DNA from: Clostridia bacterium | Lineage (GTDB): Bacteria; Bacillota; Clostridia; Oscillospirales; CAG-272 | Assembly: GCA_017382555.1 (NCBI GenBank) | Contig: JAFOAB010000190.1 | Span: 1 to 11,328, forward strand | DNA length: 11,328 nt | Direction of reading: 5' to 3' | Part shown: one piece after another, positions 1-6,671 of the stretch | Position numbering within the stretch: position 1 is the stretch's first letter | Layout of the letters: every line of letters begins with the position of its first letter | Program-made: the position numbers and the translations under genes | Notes under the pieces: generated by a model | Seen by the model: only the letters and a program-made list of their open reading frames with translations | What the model was told of the DNA's origin: nothing | Databases searched by the model: none

Positions 1-101
1 TCCAGCATCGCAAGCGTACGTATAAGCTTAACAAGCACACCGCCTACCGCAAGCATAAAGGTCACAAGCGTGATAAGTCCACATAATATTTCCCAGGTCA
101 T
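1..101 (-). CDS. Small single-pass membrane protein, N-terminal part (possible holin-associated late protein)
   Basis: This gene starts with ATG at 101 and runs off the left edge, so only its first 33 residues are seen. They begin MTWEILCGLITLV and form one hydrophobic segment (about residues 4-27) followed by basic residues K25 and R28, as in a single membrane helix with a cytoplasmic continuation. A GGGGAGA ribosome site (111-117) sits 9 bases upstream. The start overlaps the stop of the preceding gene as ATGA, so translation is probably coupled. Short proteins opening with MTWE and one helix, usually followed by a coiled coil, are common in Clostridia prophages between the tail and lysis genes. 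Their role is not established; a holin or lysis accessory function is a guess from position. The frame is clear but function is uncertain. Confidence 0.7.
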   Translation of the reverse strand, partial: MTWEILCGLITLVTFMLAVGGVLVKLIRTLAML

Positions 102-277
102 TTCGCGCTATCTCCCCGATAATCAACTCCGTAAAGTGCAAACAGCGCCCTCACCCTCGCATCCTTGACTATCTTATTCTGTTGGCCCTGGTTGAGTGAA
201 TCATACACGAGCTGCAATGCCTCCCTCGTCTCACTCTTGGAGGCCCTTACTGCCGCATCAAGCTCTGCACGTCTCAT
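98..277 (-). CDS. Small conserved prophage late protein, unknown function (59 aa)
   Basis: A complete 59-residue ORF begins with ATG at 275-277 and ends with TGA at 98-100. It starts MRRAELDAAVRASKSETREA and continues with a helical, charged segment containing LQLVYDSLNQGQQNKIV. It is rich in Ala, Arg, Lys and Glu, has no membrane segment or cysteine, and is probably a small helical bundle. It overlaps the upstream gene at 274-277 (ATGA) and the downstream gene at 98-101 (ATGA), which strongly supports its being real despite its size. I recognise the pattern as a recurrent short hypothetical protein between tail-fibre and lysis genes of Clostridia prophages, but know of no assigned function. 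Confidence 0.75.
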   Translation of the reverse strand: MRRAELDAAVRASKSETREALQLVYDSLNQGQQNKIVKDARVRALFALYGVDYRGDSAK

Positions 278-477
278 ACCCGTACCCCCATTTTCTTCAG
301 CGCAGAGCGGTAATCCGCATCCGTCGCTTCTCCGCTTTCAAGCATTGCATTGTATTCCTCAAGCGTGATTTCGTAAAACGCTTCTCCATCTACACCGTCG
401 GCAAGATATATCTCCGTGCCGTAAATTTCGCCATCAGTGAGGATATACCCCTCTGTTGCCGTTATTACTTTTCTCAT
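274..477 (-). CDS. Small conserved prophage late protein, unknown function (67 aa)
   Basis: This ORF encodes about 67 residues with the conserved-looking stretch TATEGYILTDGEIYGTEIYL and an acidic centre containing DGVDGEAFYEIT. There are two adjacent ATG codons, at 480 and 477. The GGAGGT site at 483-488, which overlaps the upstream stop codon, lies only 2 bases from the first ATG and 5 from the second, so I chose the second. The protein is soluble and acidic with no cysteine or membrane helix. It is coupled to the next gene by an ATGA overlap. Similar short proteins follow tail-fibre genes in many Firmicutes prophages, in a position where some phages carry XkdX-like proteins, but the sequence is not clearly XkdX. 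Function is unknown. Confidence 0.78.
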   Translation of the reverse strand: MRKVITATEGYILTDGEIYGTEIYLADGVDGEAFYEITLEEYNAMLESGEATDADYRSALKKMGVRV

Positions 478-487
478 CATCTACCTC

Positions 488-1099
488 CTATACGAGTGAA
501 ATCGTCCAATTGGAGCGAGTATTCGCGAGCGCCGTCCACTCTTCCGTTGTAAATGCATTATTTACCGCAGTCTTAGAAAGCGTCAGCGTTTTTTGGCTTG
601 CCGTTGTCGAAAGCACGCCTATAACGTTTTGGATGCTTGCCTTGGAAAGCACGGTGCTCCATTGCAGATCAACGTTATTTGCAATAACACCCTCGATAGT
701 GATGTTTTTGAGCTTTAGGCAATAATAAAACGCCCCCTCAAAGGTTGTGCTTGGGGTTACCACCAGCTTACGAATCGTGTGGCAGTTAGCCATCCAATAG
801 AACATATATATCGTGGTGTATGGTGCCGTTATCGTCACCTTCGTGTCCGTTACACTCGTATTGTATGCGTAAAGATATGTTAATCCCGTATTTTCGGGTA
901 TTGTTATAGGATATTTGGGGTTATAATTTTCATCCGTCCAGCCGGTGCAGAAGGCATTATTGTACTGTCTTGGCGCGCCTTTATTTTGAAAAACGTCCCA
1001 AAACGCATCGTATGCCGATTTTATCCCCTCCGACACCCCTGCCTCGTGAACGGCATCAATATCCTCCTTTACCCGAGTAATCTTATCGGCAACCGTCAT
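488..1099 (-). CDS. Tail-fibre protein with leucine-rich-repeat-like C-terminus (putative receptor binding)
   Basis: The 203-residue protein has a short N-terminal helix (about 1-30), likely for trimerisation or attachment. A linker follows with SAYDAFWDVFQNKG and a GWTDENYNPKYP motif (about 53-64), seen in Clostridia phage tail proteins. From about residue 70 onward the sequence resembles BspA/LRR_5-type repeats, with units such as IRKLVVTPSTTFEGAFYYC and LKNITIEGVI. The C-terminus (STTASQKTLTLSKTAVNNAF...EEWTALANTRSNWTISLV) is the ending typical of this tail family. BspA-like repeats are surface-binding modules, so host recognition is the likely role (inference). It starts at ATG 1099, overlapping the BppU-like gene by ATGA, which fits co-assembly of the two. 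Family assignment is fairly secure, the exact receptor unknown. Confidence 0.75.
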   Translation of the reverse strand: MTVADKITRVKEDIDAVHEAGVSEGIKSAYDAFWDVFQNKGAPRQYNNAFCTGWTDENYNPKYPITIPENTGLTYLYAYNTSVTDTKVTITAPYTTIYMFYWMANCHTIRKLVVTPSTTFEGAFYYCLKLKNITIEGVIANNVDLQWSTVLSKASIQNVIGVLSTTASQKTLTLSKTAVNNAFTTEEWTALANTRSNWTISLV

Positions 1100-1854
1100 T
1101 TCGCACCTCCGCCCGTCTTTTCAAGCGCGTATGAATGCAGATTATCAAGCGCCGAGGATATATCGCCAAGCTGTGTAGCAATGAAGTGGTCAAGATAGTC
1201 CTTCGATACACAGGAGCGTATGCGCTCCTCCTCGTTTGCTATGCGCTGATTTTCGGCAACGCGCCTTCTCTCCTCTTCTGCGGCAACGTCATTTTCTCTT
1301 GCCTCTCGCGCCTTCTCGCGCTCCTCGCGGACTACCTCGGCCTCGAGTCGCTTTTGCTCCTGCTCCATGCGCACACCTTCCGCCGCACTGCGCTTAAATT
1401 CCGCCTCTTCATACTCCGCCGTGTAAACGTCAAGTCTTGCGTTCACCTCTGTATGCAAAAGCTGTGTGCTGTTTACCGCCTCCGTAACCATCTCAAGCAG
1501 TCTGGTATAAGCATATGCGTCCGGCGGTTCGCGAGTGCCGCCCTCGGCAGCACCTGCAAGCACCTCCACGGAGGTAAATCCGGTGCTTAACGTCTTACCG
1601 TTAAGCACACCGTAAACTCCTATGTATAGCCTGCCCGCGCCGTTAAGCAGCGCACCGGGAATCGGACAAGCATCCCCATCAAGCGGCACGCTGTACTGCG
1701 TTCCGAAAACGCGGAACATCACCGCCGTCTTTGCATATCCATACCATCCCTTGTCAAAGGAAAATACCGCACTTGCCCCATCGCCGTTACCCGAAACGAT
1801 TTCAGCGCGCTTGCAATATATGCTGCTTTCGGATACCTTTATTTCTAATATCAT
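1096..1854 (-). CDS. BppU-like upper baseplate/tail protein with long charged coiled coil
   Basis: The product has 252 residues. Residues 1-100 form a beta-rich domain with the motif FDKGWYGYAKTAVMF (about 33-47), which matches the W-x-KTA-x-F pattern of the N-terminal domain of phage baseplate upper proteins from Gram-positive hosts. A Pro-containing linker (TREPPDAYAYTRLLEMVTEAV, about 108-127) leads into a very charged helix (about 128-245) with repeated Glu/Arg patterns such as AAEEERRRVAENQRIANEEE, clearly coiled coil. In known phages such proteins are trimeric rods that hold the receptor-binding protein. The start at 1854 has an AGGAGG site; the gene lies 9 bases after the 380-aa tail gene and overlaps the fibre gene by ATGA. 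In a particle apparently without a long tail it may attach to the short-tail hub; that is inference. Confidence 0.75.
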   Translation of the reverse strand: MILEIKVSESSIYCKRAEIVSGNGDGASAVFSFDKGWYGYAKTAVMFRVFGTQYSVPLDGDACPIPGALLNGAGRLYIGVYGVLNGKTLSTGFTSVEVLAGAAEGGTREPPDAYAYTRLLEMVTEAVNSTQLLHTEVNARLDVYTAEYEEAEFKRSAAEGVRMEQEQKRLEAEVVREEREKAREARENDVAAEEERRRVAENQRIANEEERIRSCVSKDYLDHFIATQLGDISSALDNLHSYALEKTGGGAK

Positions 1855-1863
1855 CTTTCCTCC

Positions 1864-3006
1864 TTATGCCATCGTATCGCTTGCACTTGCCGTCGGACTC
1901 GCATGTCCGTCCCACTCTACCCAAGCGGATATCTCAAGCTCTCCACCGTACGGAGGAAGCTTGCTGAAATAGCTCGATACGCTCGAAGCGGTGCTTGTTT
2001 TAACGCTCGACGTCCAAGTGCTTCCGTTAGAATCGTAATAAGCCTCTTGATAGCAGATCTTACCCTTGCCGTTAGGGTTATCAATGCTAAAAGATGCGCT
2101 TTCTCCATTTACGCTAACGTAGGGAGCCATAAGCGAAGTGGGAGCATCTGAGCCACCTCCGCTTCCCTCCACTACGTTCACGACAATTCCGTTTTGTACG
2201 GTAACGCTTCCGCCACCGAGAGAGTAAGTGCCTGTCAATCCGCGGTTTCCGTTTATAACAAGCTCACCCGCGTATATACGTGCCTCGGTATCTCCGTTCG
2301 GAAGCTCGTTCAAAATAAAGTTGGCAGAGCCTGCGGAAATACCTACGTACATATCCGCCCTTACGCTTATCTCTCCTCGCCCGTACTCATTCTCGTTCAG
2401 ACGGATCTCTCCGCTTGCACCGTCGGGAGTTAAGAATTCAAGCGAGCCGAGTCGGCCGAAATCTATCTGCCCGTTAGGCCCTACCGCAATCTTATCTGCG
2501 GCAAGCGTGCCTGTTTCTATATTAGCACCGTTTATGGTGGTTTCTCCGGGAGCTTGGAGGCTCTCAAAGGTTACAAAGCCCTCTATCGCAACCTTGTCCG
2601 CACTTATCTTAACTCCCGACCCGTCCTCATTTACTCTTGCGATGATATATGCGCCGTTTGACACCTTGCCGTTTGCCTCACTTGCCGCCTCTGCGGCAAT
2701 AACGACCTCCGCGCCAAGCTCGGTTGCCGTTTGCGTTATAGCCGCAAGGCTTATACCCTGCTCGGTTTGAACGGCGGCAAGGCTCTCTATCGCGGCATAA
2801 TTTTCATCGGCGCTCATTCTTATCGAAGCGATAGCCTCTCCGTTTTCGGATTTATAGCGCTCGATCATTTCCTTAACGGCCGGCATATTGTCCCAATCGA
2901 GATTGTAAAGAAGGTCGGAAAGCATCCTGCGCTGGCGCACCTGATTATCGTAAAGCTCCTCTATACTGCGCTGAATGGAAAGGAGACGCTTGTCCGTATC
3001 CGTCAT
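1864..3006 (-). CDS. Tail/spike structural protein (380 aa), hub-attached fibre
   Basis: The N-terminal 60 residues are helical and charged and probably form a coiled-coil anchor. A second helical stretch follows (about 65-115). Next comes the segment GAYIIARVNEDGSGVKISAD, then ADKVAIEGFVTFESL and TTINGANIETGTLAADKI (about 137-173), a pattern found in tail spike/minor structural proteins of Firmicutes prophages that leads into a beta-helical shaft (about 175-280). A glycine-rich linker GSGGGS (281-286) precedes a C-terminal beta domain (290-380) rich in Ser and Thr. An in-frame GTG at 3009 exists, but the GGAGG site (3013-3017) is 6 bases from ATG 3006 and only 3 from the GTG, so ATG was chosen. 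It overlaps the hub gene stop as TGATG. No hydrolase motif is visible, so its role looks structural or adhesive. Confidence 0.72.
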   Translation of the reverse strand: MTDTDKRLLSIQRSIEELYDNQVRQRRMLSDLLYNLDWDNMPAVKEMIERYKSENGEAIASIRMSADENYAAIESLAAVQTEQGISLAAITQTATELGAEVVIAAEAASEANGKVSNGAYIIARVNEDGSGVKISADKVAIEGFVTFESLQAPGETTINGANIETGTLAADKIAVGPNGQIDFGRLGSLEFLTPDGASGEIRLNENEYGRGEISVRADMYVGISAGSANFILNELPNGDTEARIYAGELVINGNRGLTGTYSLGGGSVTVQNGIVVNVVEGSGGGSDAPTSLMAPYVSVNGESASFSIDNPNGKGKICYQEAYYDSNGSTWTSSVKTSTASSVSSYFSKLPPYGGELEISAWVEWDGHASPTASASDTMA

Positions 3007-4415
3007 CACATACCTCCCGCCGTATCCTCATAAGCAAAGGATACGGAAATACCGAACATATCCACCCTTCCGTGACCGGAAAGACGTATCTTTGCAAAAT
3101 CTCCTCTGCGTGTACGCACAGCGGTGCGCAGAACCTGTATTCCGGGCGAGGTGCTGCTTACCGCACGCAGCTCACCGTTCTCGTAAAGTATGGAAACGGT
3201 CAGCTCGCTGTCCTCCCCAAGCTCTGCCGTTGCGGCAACGCCCTTGAGGCTTTTGGGGTTCTGGATGCCGAGCGACATAAAATCCGTCTCCACACAGAAC
3301 TCACCGTACTCGCCCCTGTCAACAAGCCATACGGAGCCGTCGTTTTTAATTGCATAAACGTCTCTGCCGTTGTCGCGAAGCATTGCAACGTTACCGATCT
3401 CCCTTTCGCCCCAGCTGTTACCCGTGTTCTCATAGGTAAATATCCTATTCTCCGACGGCACGTAAGCGTACAGCTGGTCACCGTTTGCGGCAAGTCGCGT
3501 GCCCGTATAATCCCTTATATCAAGCTTCTCGCTTATAAGGCGCGGGTATCCGCCCGAATAGAGCCAGATTCCGCTATCGGAGGCAAAGGCAAGCGTGCTG
3601 TTCCAGTTGCAATGCGAGAAATTGTCAAGACATCCCCAAGTGCCGATATCCACTATACGGAACGGGTTTTTCGAATTATACACCTGCTGCATAAAATCGC
3701 GTCTGAAGCAGACGGCGTAACCGTCACAGCATGCAACGGCGCTAAAGCCGCCCGATGCTCTCGTATCGGACTGGGAGGTTGTGGCCCAAGCGTTGGATGC
3801 GCCGATATCGCTTGCGGTATCAAGCTCATAATCTCCGCAATCGTTGAAGGCAGAAGCGTATATCCTATCCCCATCAACGCCAAACACGCGCGAAAGATGC
3901 ACGGTTGCGTACTTAATATCGGGCATAGGCGCGTCAGAAATATCCTTGAACGCTATCTGCGCACCAATATCTGCAGAGCAGCACTTTTTATCGGGAAAGA
4001 TCAACAACAGGCTTTCATAGTCGCCGGAAAGAGGATCGAGCGGCGTGGTGTATCGGTTAAACGGAACGATACAGCGCTCACGCAGATCAGCCCCGTTTTC
4101 GCTCAAAACACTCACGGTCTCCCCGTTTTCGGTAATGCGCTTGGCAAATATCCTTCCCTCCGCCGCATAAACGGTGAAAACGTATCCGTCCCCCGCAAAC
4201 GCGCCGAGCGGAGTACCGCAAGCTGCGGAAACCGTTTTAGGCGCGGGAGCGCTTCGAAGAGCGGGCAGAAACGAGGTGTCGATATTTCTTGCCTCGCTTA
4301 TTCCACCGCTGTCAAAGGTACGGCTTCTGTCAAGTCCGCCCCACTGATTCTTCTTTACCCGACAGCGGCTTTCGCCCTCCGGCAAAACCGCCTTCATAAA
4401 TTCCGTGGCTCTCAT
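3006..4415 (-). CDS. Short-tail hub/nozzle-like protein (P22 gp10-like by position and fold pattern)
   Basis: This 469-residue protein opens with a segment containing NQWGGLDRSRTFDSGGISEA and RNIDTSFLPALRSAP, a head-to-tail signature I associate with podophage stabilisation/nozzle proteins. The rest is beta-rich with recurring propeller-like strands, for example STLAFASDSGIWLYSGGYP (273-291), LAANGDQLYAYVPSENRIF (308-326) and DVYAIKNDGSVWLVD (352-366). P22 gp10 and T7 gp12 contain beta-propellers and form the tail tube below the adaptor. The longer frame could start at 4451, but ATG 4415 has a GGAGGT site (4423-4428) at 7 bases and an ATGA overlap with the upstream adaptor gene, so I use it. 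The gp10-like assignment rests on gene order and repeat pattern, not on an alignment. A siphophage minor structural protein is the main alternative. Confidence 0.62.
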   Translation of the reverse strand: MRATEFMKAVLPEGESRCRVKKNQWGGLDRSRTFDSGGISEARNIDTSFLPALRSAPAPKTVSAACGTPLGAFAGDGYVFTVYAAEGRIFAKRITENGETVSVLSENGADLRERCIVPFNRYTTPLDPLSGDYESLLLIFPDKKCCSADIGAQIAFKDISDAPMPDIKYATVHLSRVFGVDGDRIYASAFNDCGDYELDTASDIGASNAWATTSQSDTRASGGFSAVACCDGYAVCFRRDFMQQVYNSKNPFRIVDIGTWGCLDNFSHCNWNSTLAFASDSGIWLYSGGYPRLISEKLDIRDYTGTRLAANGDQLYAYVPSENRIFTYENTGNSWGEREIGNVAMLRDNGRDVYAIKNDGSVWLVDRGEYGEFCVETDFMSLGIQNPKSLKGVAATAELGEDSELTVSILYENGELRAVSSTSPGIQVLRTAVRTRRGDFAKIRLSGHGRVDMFGISVSFAYEDTAGGM

Positions 4416-5020
4416 ACGGCGCCACCTCCTGTTCTGCGTCTGTCGCACCAATTTTGGAATGCCTCAAGGCGCTGATTGTAATCGGCAAGCCACTTTGCCG
4501 CAAGCACGTCCTCATTTGCGGCGCGGTATGCCTCGCCCTTTAGGCGGGATGCGGCAAGCTCTATAAACTCATCCGGAAGGGCAATTGCCGCAGAAAGGGA
4601 AAGGCGCCTTTGCGGACGCACGAAATACACGATTGCGGCATCCGCCCCCTCGCGCACTCCGCTTACCGCGATCTCCCGCTCGCCCTCCCTGCGCCAAACG
4701 GAGGTCTCGGGCGAAAACAGGAAGCTTTCCTCCGCCGTGCCGTGCATTGCCTGCGTTCCGTCAATATACACCGCACACACGTCTGCAGAGCATATCGGAG
4801 CCTCATCCTGAGGAACGCTTATCCCATCAAGGCTCAATATACCGTTTTCCGCAGTAGCGTGGGCAATGCGCTTCATCCGTATTACCTCGCTCCACGCAAG
4901 CTGCTCAAGCGACGAAAGCCAACGCGTAAAGGCGGTATCCCCCGGAAGCGGGATGACCTCAAGCTCCGATTTTACGGCTTCAACGAGCGATGCGCCCGTG
5001 TAGGAAGATGTGTAGATCAT
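4412..5020 (-). CDS. Head-to-tail adaptor protein (P22 gp4/T7 gp11-like by position)
   Basis: The product has 202 residues. The N-terminal part includes TAFTRWLSSLEQLAWSEVI (about 29-47). The middle (about 60-140) is beta-rich and contains CAVYIDG and a VYFVRPQRRLSLS stretch. The C-terminus is a strongly helical segment with IALPDEFIELAASRLKGEAY and ANEDVLAAKWLADYNQRLEAF, a pattern typical of phage adaptor proteins that dock on the portal ring. It starts at ATG 5020 directly after the TAA of the preceding gene, with a GGGGG-type site about 12 bases away. Its place between the coat/connector genes and the hub gene matches P22 gp4, but similarity at sequence level is not obvious. A neck/connector role is likely. 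Confidence 0.62.
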   Translation of the reverse strand: MIYTSSYTGASLVEAVKSELEVIPLPGDTAFTRWLSSLEQLAWSEVIRMKRIAHATAENGILSLDGISVPQDEAPICSADVCAVYIDGTQAMHGTAEESFLFSPETSVWRREGEREIAVSGVREGADAAIVYFVRPQRRLSLSAAIALPDEFIELAASRLKGEAYRAANEDVLAAKWLADYNQRLEAFQNWCDRRRTGGGAV

Positions 5021-5356
5021 TTACCATCTGTCCCCCTTTACCCTGCTGTCCTTTACGCGCTCACGCCATACCGTACGGTATGCGTATTCGCTTTTGGCAA
5101 GAAAATCCACTCTTGCCGACTCCTTGCCCGTCTTTAAAAACTCTATGTTATCCCCGATTGCATCAAGATAGATATCGTAAACGGGAGAGGGCGAGCATTC
5201 GTCTGCTATGGGGAAGGCATCCGTCCCCTCCGCGGTTATGTAGCTATCGCCGTACTTGGAGCGCAAAAGGCTCACCGACGCGTTAAAGTATCGCGCAAAC
5301 TCGCGTTTGGAAACACCGCATCTTTCCCTTACAGACTCAAATAGCGTTTTCAGCAT
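5021..5356 (-). CDS. Putative head-completion/connector protein (111 aa)
   Basis: The 111-residue protein begins MLKTLFESVRERCGVSKREF. It has a helical N-terminus, a middle with PSPVYDIYLDAIGDNIEFLK, and a basic helical C-terminus with SEYAYRTVWRERVKDSRVKG. This layout (helix, short loop, helix, basic end) and its place just after the coat gene fit small connector or head-completion proteins of Gram-positive phages. The N-terminus superficially resembles a helix-turn-helix, but context argues against regulation. A longer frame reaches 5398 through the GC hairpin; I prefer ATG 5356 because GGGGG (5363-5367) sits 6 bases upstream and the longer extension is arginine/proline-rich hairpin-derived sequence. 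It ends in TAA immediately before the adaptor start. The family is not certain. Confidence 0.62.
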   Translation of the reverse strand: MLKTLFESVRERCGVSKREFARYFNASVSLLRSKYGDSYITAEGTDAFPIADECSPSPVYDIYLDAIGDNIEFLKTGKESARVDFLAKSEYAYRTVWRERVKDSRVKGDRW

Positions 5357-5373
5357 TATATTCCCCCTTTGGA

Positions 5374-5396
5374 GCCGCGGCGCAGAGCGCCGCGGC
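5374..5396 (-). promoter_or_regulatory. Perfect GC-rich hairpin after the coat gene
   Basis: A perfect inverted repeat GCCGCGGCGC-AGA-GCGCCGCGGC (10-bp stem, 3-base loop) lies between the coat stop (5411) and the ribosome site of the next gene (5363-5370). No T-run follows on the minus strand, so it is not a standard intrinsic terminator. In a late operon, a hairpin just after the coat gene could stabilise the coat message, act as an RNase processing barrier, or cause partial termination. All three roles are inference; the hairpin itself is directly visible. Confidence 0.75.
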
Positions 5397-5410
5397 AATA
5401 ATAATCGTTA

Positions 5411-6652
5411 TCAAACGTTGTTGCAGTTGATGAAGCGTACGCAACCGCCGGGATTGGTGCATACGAGATTACCGTAGGAGGTGAGAAGCGCACGGTAAAC
5501 GGAGGTACCCGCCATGGGAAGGAACACCGCACCGTCCTTTGCCATAAACTCCCAAGGTGTCTGCTCAAGGAAGAAGGTGGTGCTGTCCACAGCCCACGCC
5601 TCGTTCTCGGGCACGAAGCGCTCGTTAAGGATAACGGTCTCCTGCGCGCCGCAAAGCACCTTGTAGCCGACAGCACCGCCTACAAAGCGCTGCTTATCGA
5701 CAACAACCACGTTATTGGTACGCATATAGTCCTGATATGCGGCAAACGCCTTATCGCCCATCATAACGAGGTCGATCTTGGTGCCCTTATAATCGGATGC
5801 ACGCTTTACGCCGCTATAAATAACAAGATCGGAGATATCGTTCTGCGCGTCGATAACGATGGGCTTGATCCAAGGATTATCCGCCTTCTTAACACCGTAA
5901 AGGGTGTCTGCCTTATCATCGTAAATAGCACCAAGACCGCAAAGCTCGCGGTTGTAGCTGTTCTGTACGGTGATATAGCCGTAGGTACCGCTTGCGGTTA
6001 CGGAATTAGCGGTAAGCGCAACGGTAACGGCAACGGAGGGAGAATCAAGCACGATAGTGCCGGCATCTCTGTCAATGGAAAGGATGCGTACCGCCTTATT
6101 TACGGATGCAAGAGTACCGGCGGATGCGGTTGTGCTTGCATAGGTGTAAATATCAACGGTAAGACCCTCCACAAGCTTGGAGGTATCGTCTACCTTAAGG
6201 GTAGTGGTGGCACCGGTATTGGTATCAGCCGCGGTAATTGCGCAAAGCACGCCACTGCCGTTGCCGAAGAGCGCACGGCTGAGATTCCATTCCGCAGAGC
6301 GGTAGCTGCCCTTGATCTCCTGATCAAGCGCGTTAAGCATTGCAGAAACGTTGGAGGATGCAAGCTGTACGGTCTTGTTGGAGATCTGGATATCAACGTA
6401 CATATCCACCGCATCGATGGTAAACTCCGCATAGCGCTGTGCACCGGAAACGGGAGTTGCAACACCCTCGGCACCAAAGCCGAAGCCGCCGTTAATGCCG
6501 ATGGGCGCGGCGCACTTTATGGTGTTGTTGGTAAGAGGAACTCGCTTGATCTTTTCAAGAAAGGGGGAGGGGCAAGTGGAAATCTGGTTGACCAGCGCGG
6601 GCTGGTACTTATCCTTAAGTATTGCTTCTACCTGAGTGAGTATCTGTGACAT
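5411..6652 (-). CDS. Major capsid (coat) protein, HK97 fold
   Basis: The 413-residue protein has the features of a family of HK97-fold coat proteins from Firmicutes phages. There is a helical N-arm (1-35) and a core with IDAVDMYVDIQISNKTVQLA (79-98), followed by a spine-helix region ending GSYRSAEWNLSRALFGNGSG (115-134). An inserted beta domain (about 140-230) contains a repeated V-x-G/D-S/T pattern, and the C-terminal core includes IDLVMMGDKAFAAYQDYMRT (293-312). The end is unusually Cys/Asn-rich (CVRFINCNNV). The inserted beta domain may sit on the capsid surface, comparable in position to the P22 I-domain, but homology is not shown. The AGGAG site is 9 bases from ATG 6652, and the gene ends in tandem stops TGA TAA. 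Placement between scaffold and connector supports the call. Confidence 0.88.
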   Translation of the reverse strand: MSQILTQVEAILKDKYQPALVNQISTCPSPFLEKIKRVPLTNNTIKCAAPIGINGGFGFGAEGVATPVSGAQRYAEFTIDAVDMYVDIQISNKTVQLASSNVSAMLNALDQEIKGSYRSAEWNLSRALFGNGSGVLCAITAADTNTGATTTLKVDDTSKLVEGLTVDIYTYASTTASAGTLASVNKAVRILSIDRDAGTIVLDSPSVAVTVALTANSVTASGTYGYITVQNSYNRELCGLGAIYDDKADTLYGVKKADNPWIKPIVIDAQNDISDLVIYSGVKRASDYKGTKIDLVMMGDKAFAAYQDYMRTNNVVVVDKQRFVGGAVGYKVLCGAQETVILNERFVPENEAWAVDSTTFFLEQTPWEFMAKDGAVFLPMAGTSVYRALLTSYGNLVCTNPGGCVRFINCNNV

Positions 6653-6671
6653 TTGTTTTTTCTCCTTTTAA

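Noticed and set aside
488..1854. Diversity-generating retroelement acting on the fibre gene
   Set aside because: No reverse transcriptase or template-like repeat of the fibre's 3' end is visible in the window.
4416..4451. Upstream start of the hub-like gene at 4451
   Set aside because: ATG 4415 has GGAGGT at 7 bases and an ATGA overlap with the adaptor gene; the extension is Arg-rich and covers the ribosome site.
3072..4475. Long plus-strand ORF of 467 codons
   Set aside because: It is fully antisense to the hub-like gene, has no ribosome site or recognisable motif, and would break an otherwise uniform minus-strand operon.
5021..5356. Helix-turn-helix regulator reading of the 111-aa protein
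   Set aside because: The N-terminus only loosely resembles a DNA-binding helix-turn-helix, and the gene sits between coat and adaptor genes, so a structural role is more likely.
5357..5398. Upstream extension of the 111-aa connector ORF to 5398
   Set aside because: The extension is encoded by the GC hairpin and lacks a ribosome site, while ATG 5356 has GGGGG at 6 bases.
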